Shown: piece by piece, positions 11,184 through 22,913 of the stretch
How positions within the stretch are numbered: the first letter of the stretch is position 1
Layout of the letters: every line of letters begins with the position of its first letter
NCBI RefSeq assembly: GCF_020921035.1
Contig: NC_063151.1
Coordinates: 30,076,934-30,140,933 of the forward strand
From: Rhodamnia argentea
Taxonomy: Eukaryota; Streptophyta; Magnoliopsida; Myrtales; Myrtaceae
DNA: 64,000 nt
Direction: 5' to 3'
Made by a program: the position numbers and the translations under genes
The notes under the pieces: model-generated
Seen by the model: only the letters and a program-made list of their open reading frames with translations
Databases searched by the model: none
Told to the model about the DNA's origin: nothing

Positions 11184-14100
11184 CGCACTTGCACACATTC
11201 ATGTATGCACATATCTTTATGTCCTACCAAACTAATGAAGTAATATGTGTTCTGCTTCTACTCTGTAGATTGCATACGGCACTTGCTTTCCATGGATGAT
11301 TGACGACCAGCATTTGGCGCTTGAAGCAGATGCATTCAAATCTTCTATACATTCTTGGAGTGAGACTTGTTATGCAGCAGCAGAGTCAGCCCGGATTTCG
11401 TACCAGAAAGCTTTGCGCTTGGCACCATGGCAAGCAAACATCTATGCCGATATTGCTATGAGTCTTGATCTGAAATACAAGTTGATCAAGATTTCCGCAC
11501 ACAAATCTGATTCTTGGTGTGACTCTTGTTGCTTGCTTTGCAATTTGGATTCTAATGGTTTCCTGAGTTTGCTTTCTGACTTATTCTTTCTACCAGGCAG
11601 TTACCGGAGAAGATGGCTTTGGGAGCATTGCTGCTTGAGGGGGATAATCATGAGTTCTGGGTGGCATTGGGATGTTTATCGGATAATCATGCGTTGAAAC
11701 AACATTGTTTGGTCAGAGCATTGCAGTTAGATGTATCTCTGGCTGTTGCTTGGGCATACCTTGGGAAGGTATACGGGACACTACTGGCTGATGCTTGCTT
11801 TTTAGTACCTTTGTGGATAGTTATTTTCTAGCTCTTCATTTTGATATTGTGTATACTGTAAATGGTTCGTTGCTTATATGATTGATTAACTGCTAAAAGG
11901 GAACTAATTTGCAACTTGAGTCCTCTTGAATGTGGTGAACACTTAAATGTTGATGAAGCGGTTGAGCATTAGACTTATCAAATGTCCAAATAACAAATTT
12001 GCTTCTGAGTGTTACTTGTTATTGTCCTGACTTTTAACTAATTTGCTATCTGCTTGCGTTTTTCCCCAATTGTTGTTCTGAGAGTTCTCTAACCTCAAAA
12101 TTGTCCATTGGGTTGGAAAGATTAATTTGGCTAAATAAGCTTCAGTACGAGACAAGCCAATTGCAAGCATAATCAATGGTCTCTCATGTTCCGCAGACAG
12201 CTAATTTTGTTGAGATAAACCTATTTGGCGTGACATAATTAATATTATGTCGACTCAGTGATTCAACTTCAGATAGATGCATTTCTTTGTTGGAATTGTG
12301 TCTGGCTTTGGCATGAGACTGGTCCCTCTCAAGTAGAAATGGAAGCATGTGCATTTAGAGCAAGTCTCTTCTACTTGTTCCCATGCCATACTAATTTGAT
12401 AGCGCCTGGGTACATTGTGCAAGACTTCCTGGGAAATGGAAATTAACTTACTGATTGATGGAGAAACTGCTTGATCTATTATTCACAAGGTCAACCTTGA
12501 GGAACATTACTTCAGAAGTAATTGCTATTACAAATGAGGTGGCGCAGTATTCTGACTAAAAGTTCATGCTGTAGACTTGCTTGACTTAAATTATATTTGT
12601 TTAACTCTTCTGGCTGCTCGGGCCTGTAAATTATTGGGAGTAGATCAGTGGCGGTGAATCACCGTTTCTCTACGTACTTCTTTCAATGTCTCTTCCTTGA
12701 GAATACTAGTATGTGTGGAGTGCAATTTTTTTGGATGTTGCATGGTTTGTGAAGCTGCATTTGGAGAGTCCGAAGCCTGCCTGTCATCTTGTCAGTGAAA
12801 ACCATATTGATTTTTACAGGTCTATAGAAAAGTTGCAGATAAGCAACTTGCAAGGCAAGCATTTGATAGCGCTAGAAGCATAGATCCTTCTCTTGCATTG
12901 CCATGGGCAGGCATGTCAGCTGATTTTCGTGCCGGGTAGTTATTAATTTAGTTGGTCTGGTTTTAATAATTTCTGGAATCTTTTGCACCAGTTATCTGAT
13001 TCCATTTTTCAGGGAAGATGAATCTGAAGATGCTTTTCAGGGCTGTTGGAGAGCTGTGCAGACGCTGCCGGTAAGTATTCTACATTTTGAGCTAGCTGCT
13101 CAGCCTTATGAGTGTCTTCTGTCTAGCTTGATAGAGATGTGATGTTTTCTATATAAGTTGTTACGGTGGCTTGCTCATCTTTTTCCCTCTTGATTGTATA
13201 ATTTTTCAGAGAGAATGCTTCCACATTATTTAGAGTTAAACTAGAGTACCTCATCTCTTTACAGACTCAGTTAGTTTATTTGGGCTGAGAGTGCTTCAAC
13301 ATAATTTCATCAGCCCTGATTGATTTTATTTCTAATGCAGCTTCCTGAGTTCCAAATAGGGCTAGCAATGCTTTCTCTACCTTCAGGGCATTCCCCATCT
13401 TCACAGGTATGGCTGTTCGTTTAGTTATCGTGCATTGTAGATATTCTAGAATTTTCAAGAGAGGGGAAGAGAAACTAAAATCCTACACTTTTACTAAATA
13501 ACTTGATGAAAGAGTACATAAGATGGCTCTGTTAATGGAGCATGAGAGACACTATCTGAATTGACACTATCAGAATCCTAATTTCCTTGTTTATGACCAC
13601 CTACTAACTTCTGGCTAATATCCTTGACAGAGCCATCTTATGACAGGTGCAACTTTCTTCCTACTCCTTGACAAAAGCGCTGTGTAAACCTGACCTTACA
13701 CTAGATAACGGGTGTTAATACATCAAACTGGATTTAAAATGGCAAGCTGAATTTAAACCACATAAACGCTGGATTTGACAGAACCGCTGAAAAGACAAAT
13801 CAAGACTGGAAAATTGACCCACCCCTCTCTCTTTCTCAAACAATGAAGATAATATCTTGTGAGAATCTGACTTCATGAATTACGGCAATTTGAACTTCAT
13901 CATCCTACGGCGCTTGACTTTGGCTGCTTGACAACGTAGTGTTTGACTCCGGCGCTCACTCCTGCCTGGATACTTGATGGCATTATTGCTCATCAACGAC
14001 ACTCGCCATCGAAGATGAGTCTCATAATGGATGACATTTACAGTAGAGGTTGTTGAGGTTTCAAAGGACCAAAATTGGGAGAATTTGCCAAAGAAAAGTT

Positions 14101-17100
14101 CCTGTAGCCCCCCTTTTTTGGCTTATGAGGTATTTAAAAACGACAAAAACCTCAATCCAAACCAACAAACCCACAATAACAGAGTGCTTTGCTGTTATGG
14201 AGGAGCAAAACTGATGACTAGGCTGGAGAAGGACTAGGGTGACGAATAATGAGGTGTGAATTGGGCTCGACGAAGGATGACAGAACTTTAACACAAATGA
14301 ACGCTGAAAACAAATGGGACGTGCTTGCCAGCGACCAAGGTGGAGGATGAGCTTGCGATGATGCTAAACGGACAGCTTGCGATGACGGCGATGGTGGCTC
14401 TGCTACCAACTAAATATTCTAGGATCTTTAAGATAAGGGGGAGAGAAAATACTAAAATGCTACATCTTCACTAAATGACTTAATGAAAGTGTACATGAGA
14501 TGGCTCTTTTTATAGAGCATGAGAGACACGAACAAAACTTTGATTTTCTTATTTACAATCACCTATTGATTACTGACTAATATTCATATATGTTGTAATG
14601 CATATCACCTTCTCTGGTTTGAGAATTAGCATTTATCACCTTTTCTCTGAGAAATTAAGATAACCAGAGCATGTATCATCTGCCTCTTGCAGGTTTTTGG
14701 AGCCATCTGTCAAGCGGTGCAGCGCGCGCCTTATTACCCTGAATCGCACAATTTCAAGGGGCTCATTTGTGAGGCACGACTTGATTATCAGTCTGCTGCT
14801 GCATCTTACAGGCTGGCACGACTTGCCATCAAGAGCTTTTCTACAACACTTCCAGAATCTAGTGTTAGAGATGTAACGATCAATTTGGCAAGATCACTTC
14901 TTAAGGTAAGCATGTCCAAAATTGTCTTTAGCTAATTGTTTTGGACCTCACGGGAAGCTTAGTACAGTTTCTGAGGCACATGGTGTAATGCAACTGTAGA
15001 TGTTATGTCTACTCAAATAATTTTCCTAAGCCAATGCAGTTCATTGCTGCAGGCTGGGGATGCTCTCGAGGCAGCGCAGGAGTGTGAAGCTTTGAAGACT
15101 CAAGGTTCCTGACTTGCTGTCCATGATTTAAAATATGTTACTAGATTCCTCTTGTTTTCATCATCTTAGAATGTACTGAGTGAGAATTTGTATTTTAGGA
15201 TGCAATCTCTCTGTTCCACTGTTCCACTATGCCCCATAGAAACTAACCTTCATTGGGCTGATGTTCTAAGATATATTTCTATCAGGTACTCTTGATGCGG
15301 AATGTCTTCAACTATATGCTCTCTCTCTTTGGCAGCTTGGGAACAATGAACTTGCTCTTTCTGTGACAAGAAACCTCGCTGGGAGTATTTCTAGCATGGA
15401 AAAGGCAACTGCAACGGCCATTGCTGGTTTCATTTGCAGATTGTTATATTTTATTTCTGGAATGGATTCAGCAATCAATAGCATTTTAAAAATGCCAAAG
15501 GAATTGTTTCGGAGTCCTAAAGTTAGCTTTATTTTGTCTGGCATCCACGCTCTTGATAAAAATAACCGGCTCAATCAGATTGTTTCTGTCAGTCGTCAAT
15601 TTCTTAGTTCTCTTGAAGAAATGGAGGCAATGCACTTCTTAATAGCTCTTGGTAAGCTGGTGAGTCAAATCCTACCTTTTGGAAACTTCACATCCTAGGG
15701 AGACATGGAATGTGCTTTACATTGATAAATTTATACTGGGCATTTTGCTTATATAGTTATATGTGAGCATTGTGTAGGTAAAGAATGAATCAGAACCCGG
15801 CCTTGGTTATCAGACTGGAATTCATCATCTGCAGAAAGCTGTCCACATGTATCCTAGTAGTAATCTGTTAAGGTAATATCAACATTGTAAGCGGAACTAG
15901 CCGTCCTAGTTTCTTTAGGTCCAGCACTCACTTCCTCCTATCTAATTTTTTGAAGTATTTCCTCCTTGAAATGATATGTTTTGCAGCAGTCCTGTAATTT
16001 TCCAATAATAGTTCTGCAATCTAGTGGTTTGGACTTGAAAGTGGTGATAGAGAATGACTTGTACAGAGTATGTCATAAACTTGAAACAAAAATTGGAGCT
16101 TTCTCATGGTTTGGTAGAAGTGTCTAGGCTGAGTTGGTCAAACTCTTGTGGAATTAATCCATGAGTTGGCTTCTTTCATCTGCATCCAAGTGTAAGTTCA
16201 GCTGACTTTAGAATATGATATTTTGGGCAAGAAAAGAGAATGTTAAAGAAGCACGGAGTGCAGAACAGACAATCGTTTAAAGTTTGATAATATTCCTTGT
16301 GTCGGTTATGACTCTGCAATATTTCTTGGTTTTTATTGAGTAGAGGCCATGCATAAGCATAGCGCATAAAATTAGGAGGACGATCCTTGGTTGGTTTGTA
16401 AGTTTACATGGTGTATTTCTTAAGTGCTAAAGACGATGGCTGCGGCTTTGCTGCAAGAAAGATAACCGAGATGCTATGGCTTTACTCCATGAGAGATAAA
16501 CTTGACCTCAGGACACATTGGCTTTAATCAGTTGGACGTTGAATTGTAATTAGGTGTTTTCAATTCTATTTATACTGAATTCACCCTTTCAGATTATTTC
16601 CATTTTCCTATTTTAGAATATAGATAGTTTTTGTCTAGTTTTGGCAGGTTTTTAGCCTATGGTTTCATCTAGTCAAGGATTTTAAATGCCTGAACAGGGT
16701 GTTTGTGAGGTGAGGTTATGTTTTCCCGGTTCTCTGAACATGAGGTTATTTTGACATGTATAAGTAGGAATATTATTTCTTAAAGTTTTTCATTTGACGC
16801 CATTCATCAAGACCATTATAATTGTTTATGGTATGAAAAGTTGATTAAGAACCTCATGATATTTATCAATGTTCTTTGTGTTTTCCCCCTAATTCAAGAC
16901 TGTTTCTGAAACATGTTGTGATAGCAGGCAATTGCTTGGTTATCTTTTGCTATCGAGTAAAGAATGGAATGATTCACATCTCGCAACAAGGTGCAGTGTC
17001 ATAAGCTCCTTCGAAATTCCCCGAAAAGAAGGTTTCAAATCTTCATTTGAAATCCTTGGTGCTGGAGCAGTTGCTTGCTATGCCATCGGAAACAGCAATC

Positions 17101-18952
17101 CAAAGTTTTCCTTCCCAACATGCACATACCAGTGTTTGCAGGAGCCTCAAGCCATTCAGCAACTGCAAAAGTACTGCAGCAACTTATTCTACTTTTAAGA
17201 TCGAAGTTTTTAAACAAAGCACTTGGAAGAAAAATGTCTCTTTTCTGTCCTAGATATGTGGCTTTTTTGGGGATGCAGCAAATTGTTGATATCTCAAATA
17301 TTTCTTTTTCCTAAATCTCTTTTATACTCATGGTTTAACATGTCTGTATTCGGCAGTTGACTCTGATTTAGGAGCTTGTCAAGGGGCATTGTGTTGTACT
17401 TCTGTCTTTCTTGACATGCTTTCCTCCCATTTCTGGCTGCAGATGCTTACGTCAGGAACCTTGGAATCATAGTGCTCAGTACTTGCTCATACTTAATCTT
17501 CTACAAAAGGCGCGAGAGGAGAGATTTCCTCAACATCTTTCTGGTATACTGAATCGGCTGATTCGCGTGGCTCTGTCAAATGAATTATATGCCAGGACGA
17601 GTACCTGCTATCCATATAGAAAATTCCAGCTCTTACTTTCTGCTTCTGAGTCATGCTTTCAAGAGGGAAGGCAAGTGGAGTGTATCACTCATGCGACAAA
17701 TGCATCTAGGCTTCCGCTTCCTAATGGCTATCTTTTCTTCGCGCACTTGATATTGTCTCGTGCATATGCTGTTGCTGGGGACCTGAAAAGCTCTCATAAA
17801 GAATATGAGAGATGCTTAGACCTTGGGACAAATTTTCATATTGGTTGGGTGTGTCTTAAATTCATGGAGGTACATTATGAGATGCAAATTGATTCAAGCA
17901 AAATAGACTCAAGGTTCTATGAATGCTTAAAGGAGAGGGGACACTCAAATGTAATGTGGGGAGCTATCTTCTATCTGGCACGGGGTTTAATTTCTTTATG
18001 GAACCATGATTTTCTCTCTGCAGAAGACTTTCTTGAACGAGCTTGTTCATTGATGGATTCTGATAGTGGGATCTCTCTCTGCTTTGGTAGGTGTCTACTG
18101 ATCCTACTTCACAGTGAAACATTGACTTCTCCTTGAAAATGTATTTGCTCCATCAGATTTACTAGAGGAGTAGTTAATTTAGGCACATGGGCGCTCAAGC
18201 CTACATATCAGAGCTCGCTCTCTCTCTTTCTCTCGTACATTTTCTGTTAGTGCTGCCTGAGCAATTTTGTGTCATCATTCAGGTGTCGCATGTGTGGAAT
18301 TAGCCAAGCTAGGGTATGGTTCTCAGTTCCTCTCGCTGGCTCTGAGACATCTTGCCAAAGCACAGGAGACGGCTTTAGTTCCATTACCTGTCGTATCAAC
18401 ATTGCGGGCTCAAGCAGAAGGAAGTCTTGGTTCCAAAGAGAAGTGGGAGAGCAATCTCTGCCTTGAATGGTTTACTTGGCCACCAGGTTTGGTTCTCCCT
18501 GCACTGGAATGCACTTAAAATCTAACGCTTCGTTTGGATGAACTTCTAAATGTTTTCATTGTTTGCAGTTCTTACTCTAGGAGTTAAACTTTTCTTTATT
18601 GCAAAAACTTTGGGTAAAATCATGTCAATGTCAGTGCCTAACCAAAAAAGACAGTGGAGATGTGTCTTTCTGTGAAAATTTAGGATCTGAAATTTAGTAT
18701 TCGACTTCTGAAATGAATTTTTGGCGATTTGGCCATGTATTTACAGAAATGAGGCCCGCAGAGCTCTTCTTTCAGATGTTCCTGCTCGCAAAAGATGTTC
18801 AATCTGCACGTGACTCTACATCCTCTATGGTGGCTTGCCAAAGTCCACAAAAGTGGGTTTGTCGAGCAATCCACACAAACCCATCTTGCTTAAGATATTG
18901 GAAGGTGTTGCAAAGGCTCGTGGAGACAGATCGAACTCTCATCAGCACCTAA
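8016..18952 (+). CDS. SKI3: SKI3, TPR subunit of the Ski complex
   Basis: Scaffold of the cytosolic Ski complex (SKI2-SKI3-SKI8) that feeds mRNA to the exosome for 3'-5' decay. The spliced product is 1192 aa, close to the Arabidopsis protein (At1g76630). Exons: 8016-8030, 8133-8216, 8313-8528, 8800-8922, 9030-9113, 9215-9265, 9749-9841, 10600-10740, 10836-10916, 11269-11516, 11597-11768, 12820-12935, 13013-13070, 13341-13406, 14693-14905, 15053-15104, 15286-15659, 15778-15872, 16928-17170, 17443-18086, 18283-18486, 18747-18952. All junctions are GT-AG and keep frame. TPR units run through the protein, for example [20 protein letters not shown] and AWAYLGK...[20 protein letters not shown]. Diagnostic SKI3 stretches include [20 protein letters not shown] and [20 protein letters not shown]. 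The least certain point is the 15-nt first exon. Intron 14 carries a TRIM-like element. Confidence 0.93.
11141..11180. repeat. (TC)20 microsatellite in SKI3 intron 9
   Basis: Forty uninterrupted bases of TC repeat lie in the intron between exons 9 and 10 of SKI3, about 90 bases upstream of the acceptor at 11268. It is probably length-polymorphic. Confidence 0.95.
13438..14586 (-). mobile_element. TRIM-like small LTR retroelement in SKI3 intron 14
   Basis: Two direct repeats of about 180 bp (13438-13622 and 14411-14586) share ATATTCTAG at their start and GGAGCATGAGAGACAC / CTAATAT near their end. Immediately before the right copy the plus strand reads GGCTCTGCTACCA, the reverse complement of a primer-binding site for initiator tRNA-Met (TGGTAGCAGAGCC). 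The element therefore runs on the minus strand, antisense to SKI3, with the right copy as its 5' LTR. The roughly 790-bp interior has no gag or pol. Target duplication and polypurine tract are not clear. Edges are approximate. Confidence 0.68.
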
Positions 18953-19510
18953 CTCAGTTCTAGCTGGCACCGCAGCCAGATGTATTATTGGACGCGGCCT
19001 CGGTTCCATTCTTTGTAATTTAGCCACATTATTTGGACACCAGTTCGCATTAAACGCTTTTTTTTTCCCAAAAAGATAGGGGAAAAAGAAGAAAGGTTAT
19101 GGCACTTCCTGTTCCTTTGGAAACAAACGCAGCGAGTTAAAACTCCTCTCCTTCGATTCTTTTTCACCGCCGATCATACAATCTTGCTGGCTTGTTCTTT
19201 CTGCTTGCCGTTTCTGAAATAGGACATGGACATTATTATGGACTCATCCAAAACGGGGGTGAAATATCTGATTTGTGTTGTATATGGGATTCGGCACACT
19301 CATTTAGGCAAAAACGACGACAATAAAAGTTGTCGTTATTGCTTTTTATGATAATGTATGTATTTTTTTTTTCTAGCTGAACTAGGAATGCACGGTTAAC
19401 ACCTTTAACTTATTCCATCTCCGTACCGATATATATAGAGAGTCCCTGAATCAACCCCACCCCGGAACTTCCTATTTCACCGGATTACGTAAAATTGTAT
19501 TCAACCTGCT
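18953..19510. other. Convergent intergenic region SKI3/LYK5
   Basis: A 558-base tail-to-tail spacer that must hold both 3' ends. It is AT-rich, with an AATAAAA motif near 19322 that could serve as a polyadenylation signal for SKI3. No further gene is seen. Confidence 0.5.
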
Positions 19511-21484
19511 TCACCTGCCACGACTCATTGACTGGGATCGATCGAGCTCGTCCGATGGATCCCAATCCAGCGAGGAATAGAAGATCTTGGAAAGAGTAAT
19601 GAAAACTTCGGCCATCTCCGGGCGAGCATTCAGATCGCTGGCGACGCACCTCTTCGCGAGCTCCGCCGTGGAAAATGCCAAGTCCAAAGGATAGTCGTTC
19701 TTAAGCGAAGCATCTATGAAGGCTCGTAGATTCTCCCTCACATTATCTCCGTCAAGCACCCTCTTGATGGCCGCGGACAGCATCTCCTCTCCATTCTTGG
19801 AGTCTCCGGCAGCTTCCCGTCCGGACAAGAGCTCCAACATCACGACCCCGAAGGCGAACACATCTAGCTTCGGCGTGATCACGCCATTCTCTATGTACTC
19901 CGGGGCCATGTAACCTTGAGTCCCAACGACATGCCTGGTCATCTGAAGCCCGCCTTCTTCGTTGTGTTCCGCGAGCCTCGCCAGCCCGAAGTTGGCGACC
20001 ATCGCTCTGAAATTCGCGTCCAGGAGAACATTGCTGCTCTTAAGATTCTTGTGGATGTAGGGGGGGTTCGTGTAATTGTGCAGATAGTTGAGGGCATCGG
20101 CTATGTGGTACGCGACCTGAACCCTCTGCTTCCATGAAAGAACAGAGTAGCTTTCGAACTTCTTGGAGTGAAGCCAGTCGCTGAGCGACCCATTCTCAGC
20201 ATACTCGTAAACGAGGTAAGTGTTCCCTTCATGGACACAGAACCCGGACAGCCTGATTATGTTGGAATGGTTGATCTGCCTCAAGATGTTGATCTCGCTC
20301 GAGACGTCGCCCTTCAAGACTTTGACCGCCGCATCGTCGTTCTTGAACACGCCGCGGTAGACCGAGCCCTTGATCTTGTTCTCCTCGCTGAAGAACCCAG
20401 TGGCCGCTTGCAGGTCCTGGTATGTGTACACGGTCAGAGTTTCAATCGCGTCTCGAACGCCGGAAGAAAAGCCGGAGTAGGAACTGCCCTTCACTGGCAC
20501 AGTAGTGTCATCCGTCGTGGAGGTTTCTGAGAACTTCTTGGGCGTCAAACCAGACGATCTCGGTTGCTTGCGCTTCTGAGAGTAATAGCAGAAGAACCAG
20601 AGCGCGAGAGCAATCACGAGCACACCACCTCCGACACCAACGCCGACGAATACCCACTTCTTCGAAGATCCTGAATTATTGCCTGCCGGCACGGAGGGAG
20701 TGGCCGGCGGACTCGCGGGCGGCGGCGCCGTCACGATCTTCGTCGGCTCCTTCGGCAGCGGTACCAAAATCGGCGTGAAAGGATAAATCGTGCTCTTCTC
20801 GGTCAACTCGTTGGCGTCGAGCACGCTCTTCTCGCTAACCCCAAACATCTCCGCGATGGAAGAGATGTCATCGCCCCAAGTCACCAGGTATGCGAGCAAG
20901 TACCTGGCTCCCGCCGAGCTCTGGGTCGCCGTCGGGCACGCGCACCGCACCGGAACAGTCAGATTCAACCCCTTGGTCAGGTTCCGAGCGTCGTACGGGT
21001 TCTGAGCCATGAGAGCCTGGCAAGTGGTGAGCCCCTGGTAGGTGTCGTTGGCGAGGAGCATGTACGTCTCGGATTTGAGCACGTACGACGCGTTGTGCTG
21101 GTAATAGGAGGGGGAGGAGGAGGTGCAAGCGCAGTCGACCGGGGCGATGATTAGGGTATCGGAAGCGACGGGCTCGACGTCGGTGAGGTTGTTGATGGAA
21201 GTCATCTCGGCGATGTAAGGCTGGGAGTTGAGGAGGTAGGAGACGGAGACGAGGGAGGCGTAGGCGGGGGGATTGGATCGGAAGGTGACGTAGGAGCGGC
21301 AGGAGTTGCGGAGGCCGTTGCAGGCGAAGCCCTCGGTGAGGTTGTCGTTGGTGGTGTCGTCGCAGGCGAGCTGCTTGTTGTTGACATAGGCTTGCTGAGA
21401 GAGGAGGAGGCGAGGTTGGTGGAGGAGGAGGAGGAGGAATGAGAAGAAGGAGGAGAGGGCGTAGAGAGAGATGGCGGACTCCAT
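19511..21484 (-). CDS. LYK5: LYK5-like LysM receptor-like pseudokinase
   Basis: Intronless, 657 aa, like Arabidopsis LYK5 (about 664 aa), a plasma-membrane chitin co-receptor that works with CERK1. Signal peptide about 1-29; extracellular part with three LysM regions separated by two CxC motifs (CAC at 118-120 and 181-183), an NDTYQGLTTCQALM LysM2 stretch and many N-glycosylation sites; proline-rich stalk about 251-270; transmembrane helix about 277-301; kinase-like domain about 352-620. The domain is degenerate: the glycine loop is only IKGSVYRG, the HRD triad is HKN (478-480) and DFG is NFG (498-500), while the ATP lysine (K388) is kept. This loss is typical of LYK5, so it signals through partners. 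The PTKIV after LysM3 and the IKGSVYR motif favour LYK5 over LYK4. A leucine run in the signal peptide is encoded by a GGA/GAG-rich tract on the plus strand. Confidence 0.9.
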   Translation of the reverse strand: MESAISLYALSSFFSFLLLLLHQPRLLLSQQAYVNNKQLACDDTTNDNLTEGFACNGLRNSCRSYVTFRSNPPAYASLVSVSYLLNSQPYIAEMTSINNLTDVEPVASDTLIIAPVDCACTSSSPSYYQHNASYVLKSETYMLLANDTYQGLTTCQALMAQNPYDARNLTKGLNLTVPVRCACPTATQSSAGARYLLAYLVTWGDDISSIAEMFGVSEKSVLDANELTEKSTIYPFTPILVPLPKEPTKIVTAPPPASPPATPSVPAGNNSGSSKKWVFVGVGVGGGVLVIALALWFFCYYSQKRKQPRSSGLTPKKFSETSTTDDTTVPVKGSSYSGFSSGVRDAIETLTVYTYQDLQAATGFFSEENKIKGSVYRGVFKNDDAAVKVLKGDVSSEINILRQINHSNIIRLSGFCVHEGNTYLVYEYAENGSLSDWLHSKKFESYSVLSWKQRVQVAYHIADALNYLHNYTNPPYIHKNLKSSNVLLDANFRAMVANFGLARLAEHNEEGGLQMTRHVVGTQGYMAPEYIENGVITPKLDVFAFGVVMLELLSGREAAGDSKNGEEMLSAAIKRVLDGDNVRENLRAFIDASLKNDYPLDLAFSTAELAKRCVASDLNARPEMAEVFITLSKIFYSSLDWDPSDELDRSQSMSRGR

Positions 21485-22913
21485 GGATTCCTCTGTTGAT
21501 CAAACTAGCGTGAGGAATCGAAATGGGTATTGCGCAGAGAGGCAAGAAAGAGATGGAGAGAGGAGCGATGCGTCACTGATCGAAGAAATAAGAAATGGAG
21601 TTGTTGGAGAAGGAAGAAGGAGAAGGAGAAGACGGGCACGACCTGCAATGGAGGACCGGGAGCCGACCGGGTAGATGGAGGAGGAACGGAGCGCGCCGTG
21701 GTGGGTTGACTCGTTGACTTTTGGGGGGTTCGTCACCTAATCACATGCCGTGTTCGTGCTGGTTTGGAAAAATCTTTGGTCCCAGTTCACAGTACTAGAC
21801 GCGATGTTTCTGACTGACTCGGTCCCATTAGAATTTTAGAGCCACGTCAATTACGGAAAATTTCAAATAAAAGCCTGAATTAATTTCACTTCTTTAAATA
21901 AATATCTAAAATAAATTTTATTTTAAAGAAGGGTTTCATCAAAAAGTATTTTCGTCATTTATATTTTAATTTTTTTCTTTTTTTCTATCTTTTCTTTTTA
22001 TTTTTTCTTTCTACCCTTCCCCTCCCCTAGTCAGCTTCAGGAGAGGGCGTCTGGCAAGGGTTGCCCGCCAAGCCCAGGCGAGGACTACCGTCGCCCTCGA
22101 TCATGGCCCAATGATGGCGGGGGAAGGAGAGAGGGAAAAAAAAAAAAGAGAAAAGAATTGAAAAATAAAAAATCTAAGAGAAAGAAAAAATCAAAAAAAT
22201 AAATGACGAAAATGCCTTTCGATTAGATCCTTCTTTGAAATAATGAGTGCATTTCGTGCTCTTATTTAAAATAAGTCAACGTTTTTATTTGAGAAAATGA
22301 GAATACTTCATGTTCTAATTTGGAATTTTTCCTATCTATCCTGTCGTTTCTCTTGAAATAATTTATTCATGTAAAAATTTTCATTATCGATAACAATTTA
22401 TCTCTAAATATTTTCGTGGCCAAAGAAAATCTGTTTTGCTTGTTCTTTTTTTTTTTTTAAGCAATACAAAGAATTATTTTTTAGGAAAATATTTTTTAAA
22501 TCCTATAGTCATAGCTAAAGAGCATTAAGTAAAACATATATCTCCTTTTTCATAGTGAGTTGCTGATACTATCGACAATTTTAGACTAATCGAGGCAAAC
22601 TCTTGATTTCAAAAAACCACAAATCTCTTCAATTGAAGAAGTGCGCATTTTTCCATTCTTCTTCGCAATTGAATTGATCGAGATTTCTAGAAAATATCTT
22701 CCAAATCACTCGAAAAAAATGAGTTTTCTCGAAGTTTCGTATGCTTTCTTTAATTGAAAGCTTGTCTGGTAAGTGATAACTGCATTACGAAAGTATATAA
22801 ATTCATTTGGGTTCTAAACATTATGTAATGGAAACCTATGTTAAATGAACGTTTACTATCAAGATTCACAATTTGCATTCGATATGACATGTTTACGCTG
22901 CGAGAAACTCTGG
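21485..22913. other. Intergenic region between LYK5 and WAK-like pseudogene
   Basis: This holds the LYK5 promoter (first few hundred bases) and one TIR element listed separately at 21857-22334. From about 22340 to 22913 the DNA is AT-rich with no coding signal. Confidence 0.5.
21857..22334. mobile_element. TIR element with pyrimidine tracts and GC-rich core
   Basis: The left end GGAAAATTTCAAATAAAAGC is mirrored at the right (reverse complement GGAAAAATTCCAAATTAGAAC). Inside, TTTTCGTCATTTAT occurs in opposite orientation on both sides. The centre (about 2022 to 2115 within the 22-kb block, 22020-22115) is GC-rich with GGCAAGGGTTGCCCGCCAAG-like sequence. No target duplication is evident. It is non-coding and probably a MITE-class derivative. 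Confidence 0.5.

Noticed and set aside
20868..21545. 225-codon minus-strand open frame, Arg/Leu/Pro-rich
   Set aside because: It overlaps the LYK5 coding sequence in another frame; its composition is a by-product of GC-rich coding DNA.
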